From NCBI RefSeq assembly GCF_006088715.1, contig NZ_CP030771.1:7004001-7068000 (forward strand): a stretch of DNA of 64,000 nt, in the 5' to 3' direction. Each line of letters opens with the position of its first letter. The first letter of the stretch is position 1. The DNA is from Streptomyces sp. YIM 121038 (GTDB lineage Bacteria; Actinomycetota; Actinomycetes; Streptomycetales; Streptomycetaceae). The notes under the pieces were generated by a model that saw only the letters and a program-made list of their open reading frames with translations, made no database searches and was not told the origin of the DNA. The position numbers and the translations under genes are program-made. Positions 26,893 through 35,186 of this stretch are shown here, one piece after another.

Positions 26893-27223
26893 GGTTGCGC
26901 CCCCTCGGCTGAGTCGTGTGGGTCGGTGGCACGGGGGTGTGCCCGAGAAGCGGCGATCACGTCCGATGACGCTGCGTGGAGCGCGCCGTGGCACATCACA
27001 TACGAAGCGTGATCGCGGGGTGTAAGGCCGTCCTCCCCCCGGCCTTCCTCACGGAAACCTCAAACACGGGCGGAAGTCCGAGAAATTCCCGTGTTCCCAG
27101 GGGCACCGGCCGTCTTACAGCCGGTTTATGGCCGAAAGGGGCAGGATGGAGGTCTCACCCCCAGATCAGACCTGCCCTCGCCCACGGGAGAACCGGGGCC
27201 GGGCACAGAGGAAGGACAGCGAC
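26893..27223. other. intergenic region upstream of cutR
   Basis: About 330 bases between divergent genes. The segment 26990-27075 is AT-richer (CACATCACATACGAAGCGTGATCG), with ATCAC and GTGATC half-sites about 20 bases apart. It may hold the autoregulated cut promoter. No RNA gene seen. Confidence 0.35.
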
Positions 27224-27877
27224 GTGCGCGTACTCGTCGTCGAGGACGAGCAGCTGCTCGCCGATGCGGTGGCCACCGGACTGCGCCGGGAGGCCATGGC
27301 CGTCGACGTCGTGTACGACGGTGCGGCCGCCCTGGAGCGCATCGGCGTGAACGACTACGACGTGGTCGTCCTGGACCGCGACCTCCCGGTCGTGCACGGC
27401 GACGACGTCTGCCGCAAGATCGTCGAGCTCGGCATGCCGACGCGCGTCCTGATGCTCACCGCCTCCGGCGACGTCAGCGACCGCGTCGAGGGCCTGGAGA
27501 TCGGTGCGGACGACTATCTGCCCAAGCCGTTCGCGTTCAGCGAGCTGACGGCCCGCGTGCGCGCCCTGGGCCGGCGCACCAGCGTGCCGCTGCCGCCCGT
27601 CCTGGAGCGTGCAGGCATCAAGCTCGACCCGAACCGCCGCGAGGTGTTCCGCGAGGGCCGCGAGATCCAGCTCGCGCCGAAGGAGTTCGCCGTCCTGGAG
27701 GTCCTGATGCGCAGCGAGGGCGCCGTGGTCTCCGCCGAGCAGCTCCTGGAGAAGGCCTGGGACGAGAACACGGACCCGTTCACGAACGTCGTCCGCGTCA
27801 CGGTCATGACCCTGCGCCGCAAGCTCGGCGAGCCCGCCGTCATCGTCACGGTGCCCGGCTCGGGCTACCGGATCTGA
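27224..27877 (+). CDS. cutR: two-component response regulator CutR (OmpR family)
   Basis: A 217-aa regulator, the length of S. lividans CutR. The receiver domain has acidic residues in VVEDE, phospho-acceptor Asp51 in VVLDRDLP, and Lys in LPKPF. The C-terminal winged helix (PLPPVLERAGIKLDPNRREV to GSGYRI) is OmpR/PhoB type. The GTG start follows GAAGGA; upstream in-frame ATGs are too far from the receiver domain. CutRS was first described as affecting copper metabolism and actinorhodin in S. lividans and is now linked to secretion or envelope protein quality control. Forms an operon with cutS, six-base gap. Confidence 0.93.
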   Translation: MRVLVVEDEQLLADAVATGLRREAMAVDVVYDGAAALERIGVNDYDVVVLDRDLPVVHGDDVCRKIVELGMPTRVLMLTASGDVSDRVEGLEIGADDYLPKPFAFSELTARVRALGRRTSVPLPPVLERAGIKLDPNRREVFREGREIQLAPKEFAVLEVLMRSEGAVVSAEQLLEKAWDENTDPFTNVVRVTVMTLRRKLGEPAVIVTVPGSGYRI

Positions 27878-27883
27878 TCTCCG

Positions 27884-29116
27884 GTGGCCGCGACACCGGC
27901 GCCGCCAGCGGCGCCCCCCAAGCCGACGTGGGACCCCCGGAAGGTCGAACCGCCCTTCCCGTGGCTGCGTCCCACCATCCGCATAAGGCTCACGCTCCTG
28001 TACGGCGGCATGTTCCTGATCGCGGGCATCCTGCTGCTCTCGATCATCTACCTGCTCGCCGCGCAGGCGCTGAACGTGGGCAGCGAGCTGCCCTTCAAGA
28101 TCGTCTCGGGCCGGGTGGAGAGCAAGGTCTGCGACCTGCCGAGCCGCGCCTCGCCGGAGGAGTTCAACGCCGCGATGAACGCGTGCGTGAACGAACAGCG
28201 CCAGCACGCCCTGGACAACCTCCTGAGCCGCTCGCTGCTCGCCCTGCTCGGCCTCGCCGTGATCGCCTTCGCCTTCGGGTACGCGATGGCGGGCCGCGTC
28301 CTGTCGCCGCTCGGCCGCATCACCCGTACCGCGCGCCGCGTGGCGGGCACGGACCTCAAGCGCCGCATCGAACTGGACGGCCCCGACGACGAGTTGAAAG
28401 AGCTCTCCGACACCTTCGACGAGATGCTGGACCGCCTGGAGCGCGCCTTCACGGCCCAGCAGCGCTTCGTCGGCAACGCCTCGCACGAGCTGCGCACCCC
28501 GCTCGCGATCAACCGCACGCTCCTCGAAGTGCAGCTCTCCGATCCGGGCGCGCCACCCGAGCTCCACCAGCTCGGCAAGACCCTCCTCGCCACCAACGAG
28601 CGCAGTGAGCAGCTCGTGGAGGGCCTGCTGCTGCTGGCCCGCAGCGACAACCAGATCGTCGAGCGCAAGCCCGTGGACCTCGCCGAGGTCGCCAACCGCG
28701 CCGTCGACCAGGCGCGCGCCGAGGCCGAGGCCAAGGGCGTCGAGATCCGCGGCGAGCGCGGCCTCGCGATCGTGCAGGGCAACGGCGTCCTGCTCGAGCG
28801 CATCGCCCTGAACCTCGTCCAGAACGCCGTCCGGTACAACGTGAAGGAGGCGGGCTGGGTCGAGGTCACCACGGAGGCCCAGCACGGCCAGGCCGTGCTC
28901 GTGGTGACGAACACCGGACCCGTGGTGCCCGCGTACGAGATCGACAACCTCTTCGAGCCGTTCCGCAGGCTCCGCACGGAGCGCACCGGCAGCGACAAGG
29001 GGGTGGGTCTCGGCCTGTCCATCGCCCGGTCGGTGGCGCGCGCCCACGGGGGCCGTATCATCGCGGAGCCTCGTGAGGGGGGTGGGCTCGTGATGCGCGT
29101 CACCCTGCCGATCTGA
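27884..29116 (+). CDS. cutS: sensor histidine kinase CutS
   Basis: A 410-aa membrane kinase. TM1 is near residues 36-60 (LLYGGMFLIAGILLLSIIYL). A short extracytoplasmic loop of about 55 residues carries exactly two cysteines (Cys83, Cys101). TM2 is near 115-137, followed by HAMP (138-190), H-box NASHELRTPLA with His201, N-box LNLVQNAVRYN, and G-boxes ending KGVGLGLSIARS. The two loop cysteines fit a redox or disulfide sensor. GTG start close to the cutR stop. Confidence 0.92.
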   Translation: MAATPAPPAAPPKPTWDPRKVEPPFPWLRPTIRIRLTLLYGGMFLIAGILLLSIIYLLAAQALNVGSELPFKIVSGRVESKVCDLPSRASPEEFNAAMNACVNEQRQHALDNLLSRSLLALLGLAVIAFAFGYAMAGRVLSPLGRITRTARRVAGTDLKRRIELDGPDDELKELSDTFDEMLDRLERAFTAQQRFVGNASHELRTPLAINRTLLEVQLSDPGAPPELHQLGKTLLATNERSEQLVEGLLLLARSDNQIVERKPVDLAEVANRAVDQARAEAEAKGVEIRGERGLAIVQGNGVLLERIALNLVQNAVRYNVKEAGWVEVTTEAQHGQAVLVVTNTGPVVPAYEIDNLFEPFRRLRTERTGSDKGVGLGLSIARSVARAHGGRIIAEPREGGGLVMRVTLPI

Positions 29117-29510
29117 GATGCTGCCGCGTGACCATGCCGGACGTTCGCTTTGAGCGGAATTTTCAGGATCTGATCCTGCCAATTTCGTGTGTGATCGATC
29201 ACAGGAGCGAATTTCTGGCCATCCACTCTCCGTGACCGCGAAAGTCGTCGGAAAGCCGGGAAAATCCGGGTTTTCGAGGGTCTTGATCACGGGAAGTACA
29301 CGGGGTGGCGCCCGTGAAGTGCGACATTCGGACCGTGTACGGTCCCGATCGCCATCCAAACCGATCACCTCTTCAGGGGTGCGGTTGGGTGTCGATTGAG
29401 TAACAGACCTTGATGTGAGGCAAAATCTCCGCCTCAGGTCGGGCACAAGTCCGGCCTCTCACGCGTTACGTGCGCTGAGACACCGCAGACACCCAGAGGG
29501 GGAGAGCGAC
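29117..29510. other. AT-richer intergenic region with palindromes
   Basis: About 394 bases between cutS and the DUF4193 gene. It is noticeably less GC-rich than coding DNA. It contains the two palindromes listed at 29164-29203 and a TGAGGC..GCCTCA pair at about 29416-29437. The promoter of the DUF4193 gene is expected here. Confidence 0.5.
29164..29203. promoter_or_regulatory. two adjacent palindromes, candidate operators
   Basis: CAGGATC-T-GATCCTG (29164-29178) is a perfect 7-1-7 inverted repeat. TGTGATCGATCACA (29190-29203) is a perfect 14-bp palindrome with CRP-like half-sites, but with 4 rather than 6 bases between them. They are about 25 bases apart centre to centre. Confidence 0.5.
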
Positions 29511-29807
29511 ATGGCAACGGACTACGACACCCCACGCAAGACCGACGACGACGTCGACTCGGACAGCCTTGAAGAGCTGAAGGCCCGGAGGAACGACAAG
29601 TCCTCCTCGGCCGTCGACGTCGACGAGTTCGAGGCCGCCGAAGGCCTCGAGCTGCCCGGAGCGGACCTGTCCAACGAGGAGCTCGCCGTGCGCGTGCTCC
29701 CCAAGCAGCAGGACGAATTCACCTGCATGAGCTGCTTCCTGGTGCACCACCGCAGCCAGCTGGCCCGGGAGAAGAACGGTCAGCCGATCTGCCGCGACTG
29801 CGACTGA
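29511..29807 (+). CDS. DUF4193 family protein (zinc-ribbon-like)
   Basis: A 98-aa acidic protein, MATDYDTPRKTDDDVDSDSL, ending in a probable zinc ribbon FTCMSCFLVHHRSQL to ICRDCD (two CxxC pairs about 23 residues apart). It is almost universal in actinobacteria (Rv2699c in M. tuberculosis). The fold resembles zinc-binding adaptors, but no function is established to my knowledge. ATG preceded by GAGGGGGAG. The next gene begins 13 bases later. Confidence 0.92.
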   Translation: MATDYDTPRKTDDDVDSDSLEELKARRNDKSSSAVDVDEFEAAEGLELPGADLSNEELAVRVLPKQQDEFTCMSCFLVHHRSQLAREKNGQPICRDCD

Positions 29808-29820
29808 GGCGGGGTCGGCC

Positions 29821-30819
29821 GTGACAGGCTCGACCCCGCCCGGGAAGAACCGCTTCGGCGACCACGAAGCGGACGCAGCCGCGCCCACCGGCGAGACGGA
29901 CGCCGAGCGGGGCCCTGAGGCCTCGCTCAGGCCCGCCGACGCGCCGGGAGCGGCCCCGGCCGACTCCGTCGGCCACCAGGGCCCAGGCAGGGCGCAGAAC
30001 GGCGCTGAGACGGCGTACGAGGCGGTTCCCGCGCTCGTGCACGAGGCGGCGGTTTCGTCGCCGCACCAGGCCGTCGAAGCCGTGGACACCGCGACGACGG
30101 CGGGAGACGAGGGCCCTGCGACCAAGGGCAAGCGTTTCGCCGCCGTCGCGAACGGCTTGAAGAACGGGGCGCTCCGCGGTGGCCGCGGAGCCAAGGCCGG
30201 CATCGGCTATCTGGCCGACCGGATCATCGAGAACGCCCCCCGGGTCCCCGTCCGGGACCTGGCCACCCTCCGCAAGCAGTTCCCGGGCCTCGGCCCCGAC
30301 CGGCTCGCGGACAAACTCATCACGGGCGCGGCGAACGCCACCTCCACGGTGGGCGCCGGCGTCGGCGCCGCCGCCATGCTGCCGGTGCCGCCGGCCATGC
30401 CCGCGGAGCTCGCCGCCGAGATCACCGGTGTGGCCGCGATCGAGCTGAAGCTCATCGCCGAGCTGCACGAGGTGTACGGACGGCGCCCGCCCGGCAACCT
30501 CAAGCAGCGCAGCACCGAGTACCTGCGGTCGTGGACCGAGGAGCGCGGGATCGACGTGGCCAAGCCCGCGTCGGTGAACGCGGCGCTCGGCGGCCAGCTG
30601 AAGCGTGAGCTGCGCCAGCAGATCATGAAGCGCATGGTGCGGAACCTGCCGAACCTGATGCCGTTCATGGTGGGAGCCGCGGTCGGGGCGTTCATGAACC
30701 GCCGCGACACCAAGAAGCTCGCCGAGCGCGTCCGCGCCGACCTGCGGCGCACCCAGGTGCCCTGGGACGCCCTGGGGGAGCTGCCGCCGCTCACCGGCCC
30801 CAAGGAACTGGAGTCCTGA
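29821..30819 (+). CDS. EcsC-like protein, function unknown
   Basis: A 332-aa protein. The first 100 residues are disordered and Ala/Glu/Gly-rich. The rest is helical, with GIGYLADRIIENAPRVPVRD, then a Gly/Ala-rich hydrophobic segment (VGAGVGAAAMLPVPPAMPAEL) followed by VAAIELKLIAELHEVYGR, and a C-terminal MPFMVGAAVGAFMNRRDTKK. The G-A segment followed by an ...IAELxxVYG helix resembles the EcsC family, a weak match made from memory. Probably membrane-associated. The GTG start is 13 bases after the DUF4193 stop, so co-transcription is likely. Confidence 0.7.
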   Translation: MTGSTPPGKNRFGDHEADAAAPTGETDAERGPEASLRPADAPGAAPADSVGHQGPGRAQNGAETAYEAVPALVHEAAVSSPHQAVEAVDTATTAGDEGPATKGKRFAAVANGLKNGALRGGRGAKAGIGYLADRIIENAPRVPVRDLATLRKQFPGLGPDRLADKLITGAANATSTVGAGVGAAAMLPVPPAMPAELAAEITGVAAIELKLIAELHEVYGRRPPGNLKQRSTEYLRSWTEERGIDVAKPASVNAALGGQLKRELRQQIMKRMVRNLPNLMPFMVGAAVGAFMNRRDTKKLAERVRADLRRTQVPWDALGELPPLTGPKELES

Positions 30820-30840
30820 GCCCCGGCGCCGGGCGGCGGG

Positions 30841-31287
30841 CTACGACGCCGTGACCGCCCCCAGGGCCTTCGCCAGCGCCTGCGGATTCCGCGTCGACAC
30901 GTACACGTACGGGGTCGGGTCCTCGGGGTCCGCGATCTCCACGCGCAGGGCCGTCGGGATGTAGCTGCGCAGGACCATGAACGCGCGCGGGTCCGCCTTG
31001 TGGGTCCGCCAGGCGCGCGCTTCAGCCGCGTCCAGGGCCTGGGCGGGGCCGAGGGCCGCCAGCGGGATCTTGGCGTCGCCCGCGACCAGGAAGCCCGCCA
31101 CGACCCGGATGCGCACCGAGCCGTACGAGCTGGTGAGCACCGCCGCGAGCGCCGTGCCGGCGACCAGGCCGCCCAGGAACGGCAGGGTGCCGAACGGGAG
31201 CGCGATCAGACCCGCCGCGATGCCGACGAGCACCGAGACGAACCACCACGAACGGGGCGCGGTCAGGCGTTCTTCGTAAGGCTGCAT
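30841..31287 (-). CDS. DUF3093 domain membrane protein
   Basis: A 148-aa protein beginning MQPYEERLTAPRSWWF, the family signature. Two transmembrane helices follow (FVSVLVGIAAGLIALPFG and LPFLGGLVAGTALAAVL), then a beta-rich C-terminal domain (VAGDAKIPLAALGPAQAL, DPTPYVYVSTRNP). Function unknown. Actinobacteria keep it next to dut (Rv2698 in M. tuberculosis). It is divergent from the thioesterase gene. The ATG is chosen by the family N-terminus; no good ribosome-binding site is visible. Confidence 0.88.
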   Translation of the reverse strand: MQPYEERLTAPRSWWFVSVLVGIAAGLIALPFGTLPFLGGLVAGTALAAVLTSSYGSVRIRVVAGFLVAGDAKIPLAALGPAQALDAAEARAWRTHKADPRAFMVLRSYIPTALRVEIADPEDPTPYVYVSTRNPQALAKALGAVTAS

Positions 31288-31345
31288 GAAGCCAAGCTTG
31301 GCATGGTGCGCGACCGCCGCTGACGCGGAGGTAAGGTCTGCGCCT

Positions 31346-31930
31346 GTGAGTGGTACAACTGCGGCCCTGCGGCCCCCGGCCGACGCCATACCCCCCGTGC
31401 GGCACCCCGACGCGCCCGCGCCCGGGGAGCTGATCGGCGCGCACTACGCGCAGTGCTTCGGCTGCGGCGAGGGTCAGGCCCACGGGCTGCACCTCGCGGC
31501 GCGCGCCGGTGAGGGCGTCACCGTCACCGCCGAGTTCACCGTGCGCGAGGCGCACCAGGGTGCGCCCGGTCTCGCCCACGGCGGCGTGCTCGCCACCGCG
31601 CTCGACGAGACCCTCGGCTCCCTGAACTGGCTGCTGCGGGTGATCGCCGTGACCGGGCGCCTGGAGACGGACTTCGTGCGGCCGGTGCCGGTCGGCACGG
31701 TGCTGCACCTGGAGGCCGAGGTCGTCGCCGTCGCCGGACGGAAGATCTACTCGCGGGCGCGGGGGCGCATAGGCGGGCCCGAGGGCCCGCTCGCCGTCCG
31801 CGCCGACGCCCTCTTCATCGAGGTGAAGGTGGACCACTTCATCGACAACGGCCGTCCGCAGGAGATCCGGGCGGCCATGAACGACCCGGACCAGATCCGG
31901 CGCGCCCGCGCCTTCGAGGTGAACCCGTGA
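31346..31930 (+). CDS. PaaI-like hotdog thioesterase
   Basis: A 194-aa acyl-CoA thioesterase of the 4HBT/PaaI type. GAHYAQCFGCGEGQAHGLHL is followed by GAPGLAHGGVLATALDETLGSL, where the HGG..A..DE active-site helix is intact. The C-terminal strands include LETDFVRPVPVGTVLHLEAEVV. GTG at 31346. GGAGG and an overlapping TAAGGT (-10-like) lie just upstream, so either a normal or a leaderless start is possible. It overlaps dut by four bases. Confidence 0.85.
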   Translation: MSGTTAALRPPADAIPPVRHPDAPAPGELIGAHYAQCFGCGEGQAHGLHLAARAGEGVTVTAEFTVREAHQGAPGLAHGGVLATALDETLGSLNWLLRVIAVTGRLETDFVRPVPVGTVLHLEAEVVAVAGRKIYSRARGRIGGPEGPLAVRADALFIEVKVDHFIDNGRPQEIRAAMNDPDQIRRARAFEVNP

Positions 31931-32457
31931 CCGACCGTGCCCCCCTGGACGTGCTGATCAGGCGCGTCGACCCCGACGTACCGCTGCCGGCGTACGCGAT
32001 GCCCGGTGACGCCGGCGCCGATCTGCGGACGACCGAGCCGTGCGAACTCGCGCCCGGAGAGCGGGCGGTGCTGCCGACGGGGGTTTCCATCGCCCTGCCC
32101 GAGGGGTACGCGGCCTTCGTGCACCCCCGGTCCGGTCTCGCCGCCCGCTGCGGTGTCGCCATGGTGAATGCCCCAGGGACGATTGATGCCGGGTACCGTG
32201 GGGAGATCAAGGTGATCGTGGTGAATCTCGACCCGCGCGACAGCGTGCGGTTCGAGCGCTTCGACCGGATCGCCCAACTGGTCGTCCAGCAGGTCGAGAA
32301 GGTGCGCTTCCAGGAGGTGGCGGAACTTCCCGGCTCGGCGCGGGCCGAGGGGGGCTTCGGGTCGACCGGCGGTCACGCCGCCGTGGGCGTCAGCCCGGGC
32401 GAACAAACGGGTGGGAATCGATACGCATCGGCCGTATCCGACCGGGAAGGACAGTGA
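31927..32457 (+). CDS. dut: deoxyuridine 5'-triphosphate nucleotidohydrolase
   Basis: A 176-aa homotrimeric dUTPase that hydrolyses dUTP to dUMP and pyrophosphate. The five motifs are visible: PGDAGADL, HPRSGLAARCGV, GTIDAGYRGEIKV, RFDRIAQLVVQ, and the C-terminal flexible P-loop-like GSARAEGGFGSTGG. A short extra tail follows. GTG start in a GTGA overlap with the thioesterase. The DUF3710 gene begins one base after the stop, so these form a three-gene operon. Confidence 0.95.
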   Translation: MTDRAPLDVLIRRVDPDVPLPAYAMPGDAGADLRTTEPCELAPGERAVLPTGVSIALPEGYAAFVHPRSGLAARCGVAMVNAPGTIDAGYRGEIKVIVVNLDPRDSVRFERFDRIAQLVVQQVEKVRFQEVAELPGSARAEGGFGSTGGHAAVGVSPGEQTGGNRYASAVSDREGQ

Positions 32458-32458
32458 C

Positions 32459-33223
32459 GTGTTCGGACGTCGCAAGAAGAGCGGTGCCGCCGAGGACGCG
32501 GCGGGCGAGGCCGAGCAGGTCGTCGACGGCACCAAGGACGCGGAGTCCGAGGACGCCGCGCCCCAGCGCGTGCGACTGGAGCCGGAGCCGCGCCCGGACG
32601 GTCCCTGGGACGACTCCGAGGTCCGCGACCCCGGCGAGGGCCGGGTGGACCTCGGCGGTCTGTTCGTGCCGGGGGTCGAGGGCATGGAGCTGCGCGTGGA
32701 GGTCGCCGGTGACGCGATCGTCGCGGCCACCGTCGTGCTCCAGGACAGCGCCGTCCAGCTGCAGGCCTTCGCCGCTCCCAAGCGGGAGGGCATCTGGGGC
32801 GAGGTCCGCGAGGAGATCGCCTCCGGCATCACCCAGCAGGGCGGTGTCATCGACGAGGTCGAGGGGCCGCTCGGCTGGGAGCTGCGGGCGCAGGTGCCGG
32901 TGCAGCTGCCGGACGGCACGGGCGGCTTCCAGGTCGTCAGGTTCGTCGGCGTGGACGGCCCGCGCTGGTTCCTGCGCGGAGTGATCTCCGGGCAGGGCGC
33001 GGTGCAGCCGCAGGCCGCGGGTCTGCTCGAGCAGATCTTCCGGGACACGGTCGTCGTCCGCGGCGAGGGCCCGATGGCCCCGCGGGACCCGATCGTCCTC
33101 AAGCTGCCCGACGACGCGCAGATGGTCGCGGAAGGCGTTCAGCAGGAGGACCAGGAGGCCTCCCGCTTCTCGGGCGGCATGGGCCAGCTGGCCCGGGGGC
33201 CGGAGATCACCGAGGTGCGCTGA
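32459..33223 (+). CDS. DUF3710 family protein
   Basis: A 254-aa soluble protein: MFGRRKKSGAAED, an acidic linker, then a mixed domain with VDLGGLFVPGVEGMELRVEV, LQAFAAPKREGIWGEVREEI and VRFVGVDGPRWFLRGVISG. Function unknown. Actinobacteria conserve it directly after dut (Rv2696c in M. tuberculosis). GTG start preceded by GGGAAGGA. The proposed hairpin terminator downstream appears to have been split by the IS element. Confidence 0.9.
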   Translation: MFGRRKKSGAAEDAAGEAEQVVDGTKDAESEDAAPQRVRLEPEPRPDGPWDDSEVRDPGEGRVDLGGLFVPGVEGMELRVEVAGDAIVAATVVLQDSAVQLQAFAAPKREGIWGEVREEIASGITQQGGVIDEVEGPLGWELRAQVPVQLPDGTGGFQVVRFVGVDGPRWFLRGVISGQGAVQPQAAGLLEQIFRDTVVVRGEGPMAPRDPIVLKLPDDAQMVAEGVQQEDQEASRFSGGMGQLARGPEITEVR

Positions 33224-33307
33224 CGGCGACGCGGGCCGGAAAGGGCCGTCGTCACCGGCACGAGAGCTGACGTGAAGCTGACGTAAAGCAGTGCGAGCCA
33301 AGGGGCC

Positions 33308-33345
33308 GCACTCCCGAATCGGGGATGCCGTTGGCGAATTCGGGG
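33308..33345. repeat. IS left terminal inverted repeat
   Basis: Begins GCACTCCCGAATCGGGG and ends GCGAATTCGGGG. It matches the right repeat over 38 bases with one mismatch. Confidence 0.85.
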
Positions 33346-33350
33346 TCCTG

Positions 33351-35036
33351 CTACTTCGCCCCGTCGATCGTTTGGTCGGCGGGGCGAAGTCGTGCGAAGT
33401 GGCTGGTGCGGGTCCGGGCCAGGGGTGTTCCGGTGAGGTGGGCGTCGAGGCGGGCAAGGTTGATCGCGGTTGCGGTGAGCTGGTGCTGGAGGCGGGTTCT
33501 GGCGAGTCCGCGGTAGCGGCACCGGCGCAGACCGGCGGTGTGAACAGCGTGGGAGAGGGTGCCCTCGATGCCGTTGCGGGCCGCGTAGCGTTCCCGCCAC
33601 TCGGGAGTGCCCTGGGCTGCACGGGCCTGTTGGATCGCCTCGTGTTCGGCCCGGGGCCGCAGGGTGATTTCCCTTCTCGCGGCTCGGGGTGAGCTCACGC
33701 ACTCGGGGCGCGCGGGGCAAGTGCGGCAGTCAGCGGGTGAGAACCGGACGATGATGATGGGGGCGCCACGATCGGAGATCTTGTCCCGCCATTGGGTGGC
33801 GTTCTTGCCGTTCGGGCAGGTCACGGTCTGGCTCTGCCAGTCGATGGCGAAGGCGCTCTGGCTGTAGGGGCCGCTGGCCTGGGCAGTGGTGTTGCCGCGG
33901 ATGGGGCCGGTCAGGGTGATGCCGTACTGACGATCGGCGGTGACGATGCGGGGTCCGTCGATGTAGCCAGCGTCCAGTAGATGCTCGCCGGGCAGAAGGT
34001 CCCTGGCGGCGAGGGCGTCGTGGACCAGGTTGGTGGCCGTGCTGTCCTGGACGGTAGCGTCCTGCGTCAGCACGTTCGTGATCAGGTGAGACGTGTCCGC
34101 ATCGCAGGTCTCGGTCAAATGGACCTTGAAACCGTCCCACTTGATATCCCGCTTCACACTCGCGCGAGCGTCGGTGTCATAGGGGCTGACCAGGCGAAGA
34201 GCACCCGGCGGGCACTCTTTTGGGTCCCGCCATCGCACCTCGCCCTCCGTATCGAACACGTACTGCTGAACCCAGGCCCGGCGCAGGATCTGGACGGCGG
34301 GCAGCTCGCGCAGCCACACGGGCGCCCCGGCGGCGTGCACGTCGGCCAGCAGGCGCATGCCGTCCCGGCCGGTCTGCTCGGCCAACTCGGTCCGCTTGGC
34401 CTTGCCGGAGGGCAGCCAGTAGTCCTCCGGCCGGGTGGCATACCGGTCGAACCAGGCCGGATCAGCGTGGGCGGACAGCCAGTTGGGGGCCGCAGCGGCG
34501 AGTGCGTTGAGCGCAGCGCGCAGGGTCTCGATGACGAACTCCAGCCGGTTCAGCGACCGGATCGCGGCCAGTACGTGGGTGGAGTCGGTGCGGGCCCTGC
34601 CTGGCGCCTTCAGCATTCCCGCCTTCCGGGCGGACTCCAGGACGTGGTCGAAGACCTGCTGCCCCGCTTCCGCCTCGACCAGCCGGGTGCGGAACTCGCT
34701 GAGTACGGAGTAGTCGAAGCCCGGGTCGGTAAGCTCCAGGCCCAGGGCGTATTTCCAGTCGATCCGGGCCCGCACCGCCAGGGCCGCCTGCCGATCGGGC
34801 AGCCCCTCGGCGAACTGGAGTACCGACACCAGCGCGAGCCGGCCCGGGGACCAGGCCGGCTTGCCCCGGGACGGGAACAGATCCGCGAACTGCTCGTCCC
34901 GGAACAGCACCCCCAGCTCATCCCGCAACCGGATCGCCAGACTGCCCTTCGGGAACGCCGCCTGGGCCACCCGCACCGTCTCCGCGGGGATCTCCCCATC
35001 TCCGATCGGACGCATCGACATCGACACCCACCCCAT
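33351..35036 (-). CDS. IS1182-family DDE transposase
   Basis: A 561-aa transposase. The N-terminal domain contains FPKGSLAIRLRDELGVLFRD and WSPGRLALVSVLQFAEGLPD. The catalytic core has TDSTHVLAAIRSLN with the first Asp, HLLDAGYIDGP with the second Asp, and RNGIEGTLSHAV with the Glu. A zinc-like cluster CRTCPARPEC precedes the last motif. No frameshift or stop. The first ATG is at 35036, but GGGGTGGG makes an ATG at 35021 (MSMRPIGDG) an equally good start. A strong hairpin covers its upstream region. Confidence 0.9.
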   Translation of the reverse strand: MGWVSMSMRPIGDGEIPAETVRVAQAAFPKGSLAIRLRDELGVLFRDEQFADLFPSRGKPAWSPGRLALVSVLQFAEGLPDRQAALAVRARIDWKYALGLELTDPGFDYSVLSEFRTRLVEAEAGQQVFDHVLESARKAGMLKAPGRARTDSTHVLAAIRSLNRLEFVIETLRAALNALAAAAPNWLSAHADPAWFDRYATRPEDYWLPSGKAKRTELAEQTGRDGMRLLADVHAAGAPVWLRELPAVQILRRAWVQQYVFDTEGEVRWRDPKECPPGALRLVSPYDTDARASVKRDIKWDGFKVHLTETCDADTSHLITNVLTQDATVQDSTATNLVHDALAARDLLPGEHLLDAGYIDGPRIVTADRQYGITLTGPIRGNTTAQASGPYSQSAFAIDWQSQTVTCPNGKNATQWRDKISDRGAPIIIVRFSPADCRTCPARPECVSSPRAARREITLRPRAEHEAIQQARAAQGTPEWRERYAARNGIEGTLSHAVHTAGLRRCRYRGLARTRLQHQLTATAINLARLDAHLTGTPLARTRTSHFARLRPADQTIDGAK

Positions 35037-35042
35037 ACGACA

Positions 35043-35085
35043 ACGTCGGCCTTCAAGACCACAACCAGGTCTTGAAGGCCGACGT
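35043..35085. promoter_or_regulatory. 18-bp hairpin in transposase leader
   Basis: ACGTCGGCCTTCAAGACC (35043-35060) pairs perfectly with GGTCTTGAAGGCCGACGT (35068-35085) across a seven-base loop, just upstream of the transposase start and inside the right end. It could block translation of read-through transcripts entering the IS, or act in transposition. Confidence 0.75.
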
Positions 35086-35094
35086 CACGCAGAG

Positions 35095-35132
35095 CCCCGA
35101 ATTCGCCAACGGCATCCCCGAATCGGGAGTGC
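35095..35132. repeat. IS right terminal inverted repeat
   Basis: Reads CCCCGAATTCGCC through to CGAATCGGGAGTGC. Reverse complement of the left repeat except for one base. Confidence 0.85.
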
Positions 35133-35186
35133 GGCCCCTTGGCGTATACGCGTGTGAACTGGTTGAACGCAGCGCCGTAAGAGATT

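Larger units (their letters stand above)
33308..35132 (-). mobile_element. IS1182-family insertion sequence
   Basis: About 1.8 kb, with 38-bp terminal inverted repeats (33308-33345 and 35095-35132) that differ at one base, enclosing one transposase gene on the minus strand. Both ends are flanked by GGCC (33304-33307 and 35133-35136), a possible 4-bp target duplication. Beyond these, GCCAAGG and CCTTGGC are mirror images, so the ends could also be drawn at 33297 and 35143. It separates the dut-DUF3710 operon from kdp. The element looks intact and possibly active. Confidence 0.88.

Noticed and set aside
33308..35132. Composite transposon carrying kdp
   Set aside because: Only one IS copy is present; no second copy or target repeat is seen beyond kdp.
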